A stretch of 64,000 nucleotides of DNA from Acholoe squamosa. Its lineage: Eukaryota; Annelida; Polychaeta; Phyllodocida; Polynoidae. The DNA lies in contig OX439035.1 in the NCBI GenBank assembly GCA_949317995.1, positions 84,073,959-84,137,958 on the forward strand, in the 5' to 3' direction. Positions 13,601-25,014 of the stretch are shown here, piece by piece. The notes beneath the pieces are model-generated. The model was not told the DNA's origin, did not search any database, and was given only the letters and a program-made list of their open reading frames with translations. Each line of letters opens with the position of its first letter. Positions within the stretch are counted from its first letter, which is position 1. A program made the position numbers and the translations under genes.

Positions 13601-15242
13601 TAACAGTGACAATCCATGGAGGTCCACATTTCTTACATGTACATACGTACAAGTATACTCTGCCTACTATCTGTGATGATTATAGATATGGAATGATCTA
13701 ATGCTAATGGCATCCAGTTATGACCTTTTATATAACCCTCTACACAGGCCCTGTGATCGCCAGATGTATGCTATCAGAATAGAGGCCATTGTGGTCCGAG
13801 TTAACAAGGCAGATGGTCGTCCCATGGATGCACAACAGCGGTCAAGTATGTAAATCCATGATGTCCCCTGACACATTAACACCATAGACAGCATTAGACA
13901 ATGTAGTCATACAACCCAACAGGGTCCCACGTGGGTAAACTGCCCGCTTGATATGTGCTAGTGGGTCAGGGTGGTGATCTGGGGTGTTGAATGGGATTCA
14001 GGGTCTCCTCCAGGGCTAGTGTGAATGCACTTTATCTATGTACAGTCAGATCCACAACCCTTATCCCCTCCTGTCAATGTTGATACATTTATAAAGGGTT
14101 TTGTTTACACTGCTGGTACAGTTTCTAAAGGAAACAAGCAATTATTGTAAGCAGTTACCTAGCTGTGTGTAGTTACCCCTAGCCCATCACAAGTGGTGCT
14201 ACTTATTGCTGTTAGTGTTTGTTACCATGTGTATTTACGCTCTCAGTGGCATGTGCCCCTTGTACCCTCATTCATTATTTATGGTATATTTCATTCATAC
14301 TAGACATGCAATAGATAGTGCATATACATGTATCAGGAATATGATGTTACGCCAATGGCTGCAATCATGTGCTATCTAATAGCCAGCTCCTCATTACAAC
14401 ATACTTGGATTTGTCATGTATATAGTACATCTACACCTAGATACTTTCTATATGATATACAATATGAGGTATAGAGGGAAATGTGTGTTCAATGAAAGCT
14501 TTAAATTTGTCGATATGAACAACAGTTATTCTGGTATCACATGTGAGCTCATATTCACACCTCACATCTCCCAACAGTTGGGTTGAATTTGGTACAATAT
14601 GACTATTCTGAAAAATGCTTGTATTACAAAACTGAACCTTTAGATGTATAAAACTGTGACGGATGATATATGATCTATCGACCTAATGACCTATTTGTCG
14701 TTGAAGCATTGATCGTAGACCCAAGTCATCACTTCATGATTATCTCGCCTATACATTCAATACATTTGACTGTGTGTTTACCTATAACATTATTGGCATA
14801 TATTCAGACCCTGTCTTTACAGGTATCCAAACAAGCCTGACCTATGTATATGGGTCAGGTCACCAGAAAGCAGTAGATTTTGTGTTTTTGGGTCATTTTG
14901 GACTTTTATGGATCTGGAGAAAGAAGTTGTGAACCAATCTTGTCTTACATAGACTTATTTGTTAGAGAACACTTAGGGCTATCAGAAAAATGTAGATTTG
15001 TGGTCATCCATCAAAAACTTTAGGACTTATAGCCTGCCGAAGTGAAAAAACAGCCAAATTTGTTCTTTTTTATACTTTTTGTATTTTTTACATGTGTCCT
15101 GATTGAATAAAGAACACTAGAGAGTATCCCAAAGTTATTTTTTGTATTGTATATGATCATAAGTATCATTTCCATGAGGTTTGGACATGTTACTAAGTGA
15201 GAATTTTTCATGATGTGTCTTTCAAAATGGAAATCTGTAATT
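7669..15242. other. No gene seen
   Basis: Non-repetitive intron-like or intergenic sequence. Holds three GAGC-W-GCTC sites (9849, 9888, 10068), a 13-bp tandem duplication ATGGCAGCCCATA near 8651, a 17-bp duplication at 10596-10629 and a C run near 11229. The 176-codon frame at 8219-8749 and the 126-codon frame at 12919-13299 have overlapping competitors and no recognisable domain. The stretch 13160-13390 is open on both strands and could hide an exon, but neither reading stands out. Confidence 0.5.
10596..10629 (+). repeat. 17-bp tandem duplication
   Basis: Two adjacent units GCTAGCT/TGTCTGAAAT differing at one position. Confidence 0.8.
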
Positions 15243-15627
15243 TGTAACGTCCGGTACCTAAATCTAAATCAGTTATAAAACATGGAAAAAATGAAGTTTC
15301 AAAATCTTTGTTATTACCCATATGAAGGACCCTATCATCCCCTACTTTGGTAAAGAAATTGTGTGTCTACCAGCATTTGTCTCCATATGAGAGCAGCTTA
15401 TGTGAAATAATTCTGATACGTAACGTCCGGTACTTTTATCATCATGTAGGAGGCAGGCTACTGTTCATGCATAACTCAAATTTTGTTCCATTCGGTAATT
15501 GAAGTCAATAATAGACATATTGGCCTTGTTATTTAATGTGTTTGTTATGCATAATAGGACATTCTTATATTACTGAGAGCAACTTCAATTACCTCCATAT
15601 TTCATTATTTTGGTACCGGACGTTACA
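15243..15627. mobile_element. TIR element, GTAACGTCCGGTACC ends
   Basis: The left end TGTAACGTCCGGTACC and the right end GGTACCGGACGTTACA are perfect inverted repeats. A third, direct copy TAACGTCCGGTAC lies inside at 15421. The interior is A/T-rich and non-coding. No flanking target duplication is visible, so the true ends may lie further out. Confidence 0.5.
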
Positions 15628-16600
15628 TGACACAAAACAAGCAATAAAAATGGAACCGGATGGCCTAGATTGGTATTTTTTGGTCTTCTGAGCTGAGGAG
15701 ATGTACCTTGACAATTATGTTGAGGTTATATAAAGTAATTAGAAAATTAGTTTTTCAGGGCCTTCAAGGGCAAAATCTTACACTTTCTGACGACCTGACC
15801 CATATATAGAAAGGAAAGTCCTGGAGTAAAAGGCCCTAGAGTAGATGATACCGGTATATGATTGTATGCTTCCAAACTGACATGCATCCTGGAGGTACTT
15901 ACAAAGAGTCCACACGTTAACTTTTGTTGGTCTAAGCCAGTATATGCCCAGGGGCTTATTCCAGAATTCTTTGCTTCTGAAGGTGGCATCTATACAAACA
16001 GGCCTTTTAGGTGTGGGCACTATGCTATATAGTATTCAGGTTTGGTGGACATAGGGCAGGTCAGTTGACCCCAGTCAGGGGCAGGGTTCAGCACATTCAT
16101 CATAAGTAACTGGAGTATACTTCTCCCCTGTCTAGTTAATGTGTGTATATTGGGGTAGGGGTGGGGGGATCCTATTGTGTTCACACGGGCTGCCCACCCT
16201 GGGACATGTCACACGGCTGAGGGCGGAGAATAAGTTGGATCCCTGCCAGTGCCAACCAATTTTGATTCCAAAGCAAGTCATCCTGACCCAATGCAATCAG
16301 CTGATTAGTACCAGGGATTGCTCTGTTTTTTATGGGTCAGTGCGGAAGGTAATTGCCAAATGATCAGCTTACTTATTTAGCTCACCATGCCAACAATAGG
16401 TTTATAAACTACTGTAGTTTTTCTTTTCTCTCTCTAATCTGCCTGTCGGGTGCATTGTCCAAGAGAGATGGATATCTATCAGAAAGGGCTGCCTGCATCC
16501 GTTGGCACATATATGCAGTATACTCAAATCAACAGAAAAATGTACAAAATGTGAATGGGATGCCAATAGATCATAGAGTGAATGCCTCCTCTTCCCCCAA
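15628..16600. other. No gene confidently seen
   Basis: Directly downstream (minus strand) of the signal-peptide exon, so a possible place for its next exons. Two overlapping minus-strand frames around 15750-16020 lack a convincing acceptor and donor pair. No repeats recognised. Confidence 0.35.
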
Positions 16601-16663
16601 CTCCGCCCACTCCTCTCCCAAGTGAAGGAGGGGGGGGGGGTTGTCAACATAAAAAACACTCAC

Positions 16664-16788
16664 CTTTTTTCCGTCCTGCAGCGTCTAGTCCCCCTAGTAG
16701 GGCCACAAGGAGCAGCAGGCAGCACACCTGGCTGTGTGAGGCCGTCATGGTGGGGTCTCCTCCTCCTGGTCAGATCAGCAACTGGCGT
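16664..16788 (-). CDS. First coding exon of a secreted or membrane protein (signal peptide)
   Basis: Read on the minus strand, an ATG in the favourable context CCCACCATGA begins at 16748. The frame runs 28 codons plus one base to 16664 and meets the donor GTGAGTG. The peptide starts MTASHSQ, has a hydrophobic core VCCLLLLVALLGGL, a plausible cleavage region DAAG and a basic RKK. This is the layout of a signal peptide. The phase-1 intron just after it is typical of genes for extracellular modular proteins (known pattern). Upstream, CACCTTTCCAG at 16789-16799 could be a 3' splice site, making 16749-16788 5' UTR and implying a further non-coding exon at higher coordinates. The product is unknown because later exons were not identified; they should lie below 16660. 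A chance frame is possible, but hydrophobic core, start context and donor agree. Confidence 0.55.
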
Positions 16789-16799
16789 CTGGAAAGGTG

Positions 16800-18164
16800 A
16801 CAAAAGGGTAGAAGAGTTTAGTGGTCAGTAAGTGGACACATGTAACGGTACATTGTCATAGTTCTGGTGTGGTACTTTAGGGGTAAGAGGTGGTGCCACA
16901 GCTGGCATTAGGCACCTGAGGATGTGTGGAACACACTGAACATTACAACATAGTCTACACACCTGTGTGAAGAGAATCCAGGGACACAGAGGGGATGGGG
17001 TGGGTGGTACCCTGTGTCAGGCTTAAGACTGTAGGCGCTCCTTCTGTCACATGGATCAACAAACAACTCGTGCTCCCGTTATTACCCACGGTCCAAACAC
17101 AGTAACTGCCAGCATATAGTCCACTAGAGATGTCTCTGTACTTTTCTCTGTGCACACCTCTCTCTCTCTCCTTCCCTAAGACACCACTACCACTACCAGT
17201 TACTATGGAAACAGAACCCTAAGACGGCTAGACGTGGTATGTAGTGAGTGGTCTGTGGGGGAGGAGCTGGTGGTATGGGGAGGATGAGCTGGAAGTCAGT
17301 GTCTGTGTAGGGGTTGGAGTGTTTGTATGATTCACACAGTAGTGGCTTGTCAGCCTCCCCTTCATGCCCCATACATACCCATAAGCACTTTAACACTCCC
17401 AGCAACCCAGCTTACCAGCCCCATACCAGCTAACTCACTCCTCGTGAGAATGCTATAGGCTGTATTATGTATGGAGCATGGAAAACACAGATTCAGATTC
17501 TTTATGTCTGAGAACGTGTATTGGCCCACTAGGCAGAGTTGCTAAATATGATCCAAATACACTATGTTAACTGCTCTCATATCCTGTGCTGCCAAAAGAA
17601 ATCGCCTGTCTTTTGTTATACATTTGCCCGACTCTCATCAACTGCTCGAGTAACTTTATCCCATGAACTTCACGACTCAAAGACCCATTACATCATACCC
17701 GGAATACAACTCATGAGACAATCGTCATAGAATTTCTACTGTATACATATGCCCGCGAATAAGGTGTACTTCACGTCCCACGTAGAAGATGCACCCTAGA
17801 GTTATAGAAGAGGCTAGAAGGCAGAGCTAGGACTTGATATTGAACAGTTTAGTACTGTTCTATTGTGAAATATCCTAGCCTATAGGGACGCAGAACCAGT
17901 CCTCAAGCTGCTACTCACATTTGTTCCAAAACTAGTCGATTGGGTTGAATATCACTACTTGCTCTGTTACCGACTGTTGAAGAAATGATAGAGAAAGCCC
18001 TATTTCACTTCACCACAAAGACTATGTGGAAATCCCTCCACCCCATCACATGACTCCCCACATCCGTACAGGGCTAAATATACACTAAAGGTACACTACA
18101 TTCAATCTGACATTCTGACTATAACACAATACTTCACACATGAAGGCAGAATGCAAGCATCAGC

Positions 18165-18168
<4 letters not shown>
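16800..18168. other. No gene seen; upstream of the signal-peptide exon
   Basis: If the minus-strand gene is real this is its 5' UTR intron or promoter region. A CT run lies near 17158-17172. At 17752-17806 there is a degenerate copy of the GCGTAGAAG.CGCACC words found in the 21.3-22.3 kb element. Confidence 0.4.
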
Positions 18169-18248
<80 letters not shown>

Positions 18249-18254
18249 CATACA
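18169..18254. repeat. (AT)n microsatellite
   Basis: About 75 bp of uninterrupted AT dinucleotide followed by a few ACAT units. The Ile-Tyr open frames on both strands come from this repeat and are not genes. Confidence 0.97.
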
Positions 18255-20700
18255 TTGGGAAGTCTTCCTAGTGACCCATGCAGCCATTACTATCTGCGCA
18301 CATTGGTCCCAAAGTATTCACTACAATCATGTATTCATGCCGGAGTCTGATTCATACTCCACAGCCTAAGTATATGTGGACCACCCATGTTATGTGAAGG
18401 TAATGTGCTAATTATGTCAGGAGCTGTTTGTTGTTGAAAGTATATACCTCTCATGGGTGTGGTATAATGAGTTTCCCAGAAGCCAATCTATAGGTCGGTT
18501 GCTTCAAAAGATAGGAAGGGATAGGTGTTGGTACTAAAAAAGAATTCGAGGAGAGGGGTAATCCCCTTGAGCTCTGAGTGGATCATCCCATAACACTGCT
18601 CCGCTCCTGTTTTCTGTGGATACAAATCACTTTTTTTGTCTCTACAGGATTTTCTCAGTTTTTATTAAGAAGGCTTACACACATAATACAAGACCTACTT
18701 GAGTTGATTTATTTACTTACAGTAGTTTAATCTTGGTTGGGTGGAGATGATATATGGGCACCTTTTTCCACAGGGCCACACATATAACCAGCCCTTACAT
18801 GTTGTCTATGCTCACCAGGGGGTCAAAATAGTGCACCTTCAGCCTACACCGATGAATACATGGTGCCCTAAGGCCAATACAACACCATTTGTCATTTTAT
18901 ACAGGAGAAGTAGGATTATAGAAGTTTATGTGTGGCGTCCACAGGTGACTCTATCCAAGGTGAGGGTTGTAAACACGGACTGAAAACAGGACTGTAAAAG
19001 GGGTAGGGTGAAATTGGGGGAGGAGTTTTATCCTGTATAAGGTTATCATCAGATACTATATCCTGCCACTGCGGGGCGCCACCTGTCTTCTAAGGGTCGG
19101 CGTCCTAAAAGGTAGTATTGTCCCTTCAGGTGAACACCTACCTTTTAGAGCTACTTCCGGTCTCGGTAGGACCAATAGTTAAATCCCTCAACAAAATGGT
19201 CTTAGCCTTTACATACCCAACCGATATCAGCAACTGGATAGAATAAAGATGTTACACCTGTCACTGTTTGTTAACCAAACCTTAGATTACTTGGCATGTT
19301 TGACTTGGTACCAGGTCATGTGGATCTAAGGTAATGACTTTTAAACTCAATACACTGTACCTATTGAATGATACTGAATAACTAATCTGTATTTTGAATT
19401 ATATGAAAATGACACTGCGCTTGATCTAAACCCCATGCCTAAATGTAGTATTCTACGAGCACTTGAGTCAGCTGAGTCTAGATATAGATAGGTCATGTGG
19501 AACACAATACCAAAATAGGACCACCAATATACCTCGAATTATCATCGGCATAGACGAAGTGATTCCTCTAATCATATCAGCAGATCACAATGCGGAAGCA
19601 TCAATGTACTCAAGGGAGATCGACTAACTAATGCAGTGGCCCTGGATGGGATCGTATTACCTTTTTCTAACCGCTAGCTAGTTCCTGGAGCATTCCTTTG
19701 AAACCACATCATGGAATAGGGTATCCCCCTAAATATACCACACAAAATCAAAACTCAGAAGACCGAGTAAATGTCGGCAGAAACATCTTAGATGTCTATA
19801 GGAGTGGACTGCCTCATTATATAGTCTTATAAAGTGATGTCTTTTGATAAGAGTGTGATGCAGGAAGGAATACACATTACTGTAGTGGGGAAGCGCAAAG
19901 GGAAGGGGACCCCCCTCCCATAATGCTACAAAGCTTTACATGTAGTTCCCCCATTTAAATGAGAAGGTCTCCTCTATAAACCTATATAGATGTACTACCT
20001 CCTCACCCCCTCCTCATCATTTAGATTTGTTTCCTATGCCTCAGTATCCACATATACACACACACAACTCATGTGATTCTCAGTGTTGCATCCCAAGCTG
20101 GCAAGTAATGAGATACTTCTGCGGTACATAACCTCCTTAAGATTAGAAATTAAACAGAACCAGCAGCGCGTGTATGTAGCCACCTGGAGGACCCTCCACC
20201 AGTCCACTCAGCTGTTCTATACAGCTAATTATGATCGGTTCATGCTTGGCTAGGGAGCTTGCTGAAGAGAGCAAAGACATTTGTCCTGATAGCATATCAA
20301 GGAATCGTATAACTTAGTGCATCATCAGGCTTGAGCAAGTCTTATCTATGCAAATTGCCATTGCTGTGAGTGAACAGTCCCCAAGGCCCTAGATTGGCAA
20401 CACTAGTAGTTTATACTTATTAGGGGCACTTCCTATCTATGCCTGCACATGCTGTTTGTAATATTGGATATGTCAGTTGTTGGGCAAAAACGCTAACTCG
20501 TTGATTGTACCGAGAATGATCATCCTTATTTGGGCATCTGAGTCCCTTTTTCACAACAAAGCATCCGGTGCCACCCAAGAGCAACAACATCAACTGTCAA
20601 AAGTAGGCTTTATAGTTGATCTAGAACGACAGGTCCTAGGAAATGGCTCCTAAACAAAAGAAGCTATCCTGTCAAAGAAATTGGCTAGATGAAGTTGATA
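18255..20700. other. No gene confidently seen
   Basis: Ordinary A/T-rich sequence. A possible 55-nt exon at 18905-18959 (plus strand) is discussed in the findings. No tandem repeat or inverted-end element was found. Confidence 0.4.
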
Positions 20701-20702
20701 GA

Positions 20703-20770
20703 GGGGGGGGCATCCATAAATTATGTACGCATCAAGGGGGGGGGGGGGTAAGCCAAATGCATACAGATGC
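20703..20770 (+). mobile_element. MITE fragment, CATCCATAAATTATGTACGC type
   Basis: G run followed by CATCCATAAATTATGTACGC and a second G run. The same end, inverted and almost identical, is found at 22921-22948. It looks like one end of a short G-rich palindromic MITE; the other end is not clear and could extend to about 20828. Confidence 0.5.
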
Positions 20771-21335
20771 GGGATTATTTTGGCATACTCAATGTGTATG
20801 CATATTGTGTATAAAAATAGCTCTATAGAGCCAAGATATAGGTTACTTTCAGCAGCTTTCTATCAGTGAAAGGATTTTTCATATACTCCTATTTGAACTG
20901 GAGCTTAGGCCGTCTATAAAACGGATACCTTTCAACCCTTTAGACCAAAAATGGCCGTGTCTAGTTTTCTCAAAGCAGCCATTGACGGCAGATTTTTCAC
21001 CGATCTTCACCGATTTTTTATGGCATGATATCAGTGGTGAAAAATTTGATTGGCATGGCAGAAGCAGATATCATTGATGATACGCATATCAGAATACATG
21101 TAGTCTTTTTTGTAGGTTCAAAGTTTGCATTTAACAGGCCTAGGCCAGTCGTTTCTGCAACCTCCCCAGCCAGGAGGCTGATGCAGAAGAGGCAGTAAGA
21201 CTCTAAACCTATGGGTAATAGAAAATGAGAGAAATTTCTCAAAGTCACAAAATCATTGATAAGTTAGAAGAAAGAAAATCTTGAACAAATCAGGAATTTT
21301 CAAACTTGAGGACCACTTACTGTTAAGGTGTACCC

Positions 21336-22316
21336 TACCGTAATCTCCCGCGTAGAAGGCGCAGCTCGCGTAGAAGGCGCACCCCCAACTCAGAGAATGG
21401 CTTTTCACGTAGAAGGCGCACGTACCTCTTCTGGATCAATTCCTGGAAAAACCCGCGTATAAGGCGCCCCCCAACTCACAGGGGGGCTGTTTCGCGTAGA
21501 AGGCGCCCCCCTCCCCACCCCCCCCCACCCTCACTATTGTACACCTCCCGGTCTGCCGCGGTGCTGGGTCTATGAGTTCAAGCTGTCATCGGCACACGGT
21601 CGGCGTCAATCCCGCCGAGCGCCCGTCGACACCTCCCGGTCTGCCGCGCTGCTGGCTATATGAGTTCAAGCTGTCATCGGCACACGGTGTGACGGTCGGC
21701 GTCAAACCCGCCGAGCAAATCTACACCGACCGGCTGCTGGCTATATGAGTTCAAGCTGTCAGCGGCACACGGTGTGACGGTCGGCGTCAAACCCGCCGAG
21801 CAAATCTACACCGACCGGCTGCTGGCTATATGAGTTCAAGCTATCATCGGCACACGGTGTGACGGTCGGCGTCAAACCCGCCGAGCAAATCTACACCGAC
21901 CGGCTGCTGGCTATATGAGTTCAAGCTGTCATCGGCGTATGGTGTGCCTTATCCCCGGCGAGCGCGTCGACACCTCCCGGTCTGCCGCGGCGCTAGCGCT
22001 ATGAGTCGATGCTGTCATCGGCCCACGTGTTCCCTACACCCCGGCAAGCCACACCGCATTGTCAACCTGTTGAGTCTATGCTGTCATCGGCACACGGTCG
22101 GCTTGAACCCGCCAAGCGCGTTGACACCTCCCGGTCTGCCGCGGTGCTGGCGCTATGAGTTCAAGCTGTCATCGGCGCATTTTCCCAAATGAGATGTTGG
22201 AAAAACCCGCGTATAAGGCGCACCCCCAACTCAAGGCAATTACCCTCCCGCGTATAAGACCCAGCAGCATTTTGTTTGGCGTAGAAGACGCGCCTTCTAC
22301 GCGGGAGATTACGGTA
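21336..22316. mobile_element. 977-bp TIR element (TA target site) carrying a satellite
   Basis: The element is 21338-22314. Its first 25 bases, starting CCGTAATCTCCCGCGTAG, are repeated exactly in inverted form at the right end, and TA flanks both sides. A TA duplication is characteristic of Tc1/mariner-type transposition (known). CGCGTA(G/T)AAGGCGC boxes recur just inside both ends. The middle is an 85-bp tandem array. No transposase frame is present. Degenerate relatives of the boxes occur near 17752, 30300-30450 and 50115-50305. Confidence 0.85.
21545..22180 (+). repeat. 85-bp satellite inside the TIR element
   Basis: Unit starts (GCTGG or variant) fall at 21563, 21651, 21736, 21821, 21906, 21992 and 22146; the three central steps are exactly 85 bp and the outer ones 86-88, with a diverged pair between 21992 and 22146. 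Conserved words are TATGAGTTCAAGCTGTCATC, GGCACACGGT and GGTCGGCGTCAAACCCGCC. The array is much more G/C- and CpG-rich than the surroundings. Confidence 0.9.
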
Positions 22317-22549
22317 AGTCCCAAATATTTAGGGATGATGGTTAGGCGGAGTTATTAATCTCAAAAATAATCGTTCTATATCCTTGTGTGTCAAAAGATT
22401 CTCAATTCAGGGGTTTGTCTTATAGCCCAGGATTTCTATTAACTAGAACAGTATTGAAATGACTAAAAACTGATTCCAGATGCAACTTATAGGTATGACA
22501 TGGACTCAGGGTACACCGTATACACAAGGTATTACGGTAATATGTATCC

Positions 22550-22656
22550 GGTCCTGCAAAAAGATAGCCAGTCCTGCATGAGGCAAAAATCTGCAGGACA
22601 ATTGGTCCTGCAGATTTGGTCCTGCAAGATTAAAAAAAAAAAAAAAAAAAAAAAAA
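22550..22656 (+). repeat. GTCCTGCA boxes, perfect hairpin and poly-A tail
   Basis: Five GTCCTGCA/TGCAGGAC boxes occur in about 80 bp. Two form a perfect 13-bp hairpin (AAATCTGCAGGAC, loop AATTG, 22587-22617). A run of 25 A follows directly at 22632-22656. A/T-rich ordinary sequence follows. It may be the end of a retroposed element or a TIR element remnant. Confidence 0.6.
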
Positions 22657-22811
22657 GTCTTCGAATAGACTGATTGGAAATGATGATCAAAACTATGGTG
22701 GGGTAGTATTCCCTAATTGTCCTAATAATCTCAAACATGAAATATTTAGTTGTCCACATCCTGTTGTACATTGTGTACATTGTGTGCCTCTGTATAGGAA
22801 TTGCTTGCCTA

Positions 22812-22948
22812 TGGGGGGGGGGGGGGGTCAGGCACAAGAGTATGTACGCAAGAGGGGGGGGGGCTCCAATGCGTACAGAGTGCAACAAGGGGGGTGGGGG
22901 GTCAATTTTTTTGAGAAAATGTGCGTACATAATTAATGGATGCCCCCT
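22812..22948 (-). mobile_element. G-rich MITE, CATCCATTAATTATGTACGC type
   Basis: Read on the minus strand it begins AGGGGGCATCCATTAATTATG, matching 20703 onwards, and contains TGTACGCA-type words plus three long C runs. The far end is degenerate. No target duplication could be assigned. The frames across it encode only poly-glycine/proline and are artefacts. Confidence 0.5.
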
Positions 22949-22949
22949 A

Positions 22950-25014
22950 GACGGTCTGACCTATTACACAGATATGTCATTGTGCCAAGGATAACCCGAC
23001 CCCCCCCCCAACCCCCACACACAACTATTCTTCCCAAGACAACATAGATGAGGACATGTACACTGCTTACCAGTCATCGTAGGGGTACATTTGTATTTGC
23101 ATCGCGTCCATTGGACAGAGAGCACCTGTCAGGCAGGGGTAAGCATATAAATACATGTATGTATGCCGAGTTGACGAAAGGAACCTTTGGTGGCTTTCTC
23201 TATAGACACAACCCTAGATCTTCTAGATCCCTAGATCCTGTATTTGCGCACTGAAGGAGCAGTCGAGTAGCAGGGAGCTGTCTAACGTTGTTCTCACAAG
23301 GGGGTTTGAAAACTTGGGTTTGTCTACACAGACATCCAACTGTTTCGTACAATCGTCTAAACTCAGAATTTGTAGCCAATATATGACTACAGATATGGTA
23401 TGATTGAAGATTTTGCCCATTACTTTTTATTATCTTAGTGCAGACACTGGGTGAGTTTGGAGAGAAAAAAACACACATACCCGGTACAAAACACACATAC
23501 ACTAGAGCAGCTCAGAGAAGCCACAGAGCCTATCAGTACAGACGCAGAGGTACCGGCAGAGCCTGTCTACTACATGTGTGGCAAACAGAATACACAGAGT
23601 TGATGTCCAACACGCGATGCCCCGATCTGTCCGCTCTATGGACGGCCTTCCGGGGTCAGTGAGACTCCTGCATGTGGAATCCCCCCCCCCCCCATTGATC
23701 CTACACCTGATCGATGGTGCTGAATACCTCCTGTGTCCAGGCACTTAAAACCAGCTTTAATGTGCCAGGATTGTTCTGGCAATAGAAAGTGAATGGGATT
23801 TGAAATAACAATTGCACCTATTAATTGGTTTGGGGTTTGATGGTAGACTGGTTTGGCATACAGATGGGGTAGATGAAAGGCGCTTTATCCGCATTTCCTA
23901 ATGAAGCAGGTCTCCACGTTTACATCACTAATGCTAGGCACATTGGCAGTCCATGTACAAGAACATATTATTGCCACGCTTAATCACAGAATTACCCCCC
24001 CCCCAATGTATTAAAGTCAAATCAGTCTGTTCCTCAATAGGACACATATTACGATGAGCAATCCACTATCCGACCGATTGATGTTAGAAAAAGGTGTTTG
24101 TTTGTTTAGTTTTAATCTATGGATATCTACATATAGAATGTGCAGAAAGCCCGGGGCAGAGAGTAGAAAATTTGAAGCCTCAACAATCCATGCCAACTAA
24201 CACTCACTGCCTCAATATTGGGATTTGTACAGATTTGCCTGCTGTATTGCATATTCATTTGCATAGTCTGGAACTCAAGGACCACGTTCTCCAGACTCCG
24301 CATTATGCCAGATGCACACATTTATAAACACAAAACGTGAACAGACTCCCCTGCGGCTACAAGGACGTCGAGTCCAATTACTGAAAGGGCTGTATTTACA
24401 GAAGATAGCCCATAAACTAGCATCACCCCCGTTGCTGCTTCAGAGATCACACAGTTGCTAGTTTGGAGAAGGGAACGTTGGGTCTCTTAGATGAGGCCAC
24501 TTAGATGGGACTTTTCTTGTTTCCTGAATAAAAGAAAAGAATTTCGACCAATGCTTTACGGCCATTTGTGGCAGAGCTGGTCCACTAGGAAGCAAATGCT
24601 GTGCTTCATAACAGTATCTATATTCCATGTGTGTTGTGTTACCACATGCAGATTGAATAGAAATGTGTAGTCTGCCAGCACAGTCACAGCGCTACCTGCC
24701 CATACTGGATTCAGTGAACATGATTGTGTGGTCATCACAGTCAAGAATATCAACTTCTTCTAGATGTATTCTGAACATTTCCTGGCTTTCCAAGAAATAC
24801 GGGTATACGTACAACTGATCCTGTCAACCATTTCTAGTCGCTTCTCTTGCAGCAGCAGGCACGTCTGGATGGATTCATAAGCTCCTTGCACAGAAAGCGA
24901 AATCCATTGGTCCCAGTGTCACAATGCTCCACGTTACAATATCAGCCTCCGTACCAGGTACCTGGTATCCCCTCTGTACCCCGGCCTACCTCACACTGAG
25001 CCCTAAGTCCATAT
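22950..25014. other. No gene confidently seen
   Basis: Contains C runs (about 22999, 23683, 23996), a weak candidate exon at 23071-23125 (see findings) and the 16-bp palindrome TACCAGGTACCTGGTA at 24952-24967. No terminal-repeat element recognised. Confidence 0.4.

Noticed and set aside
18102-18369. Ile-Tyr repeat proteins on both strands
   Set aside because: Translation of the (AT)n microsatellite.
22532-22930. 132-codon minus frame
   Set aside because: Made of poly-A, G-run MITE and hairpin sequence; low complexity.
20703-22948. One 2.2-kb element bounded by the inverted CATCCAT(A/T)AATTATGTACGC ends
   Set aside because: No matching target duplications, and each end has its own G-run body, so two separate MITE copies are simpler.
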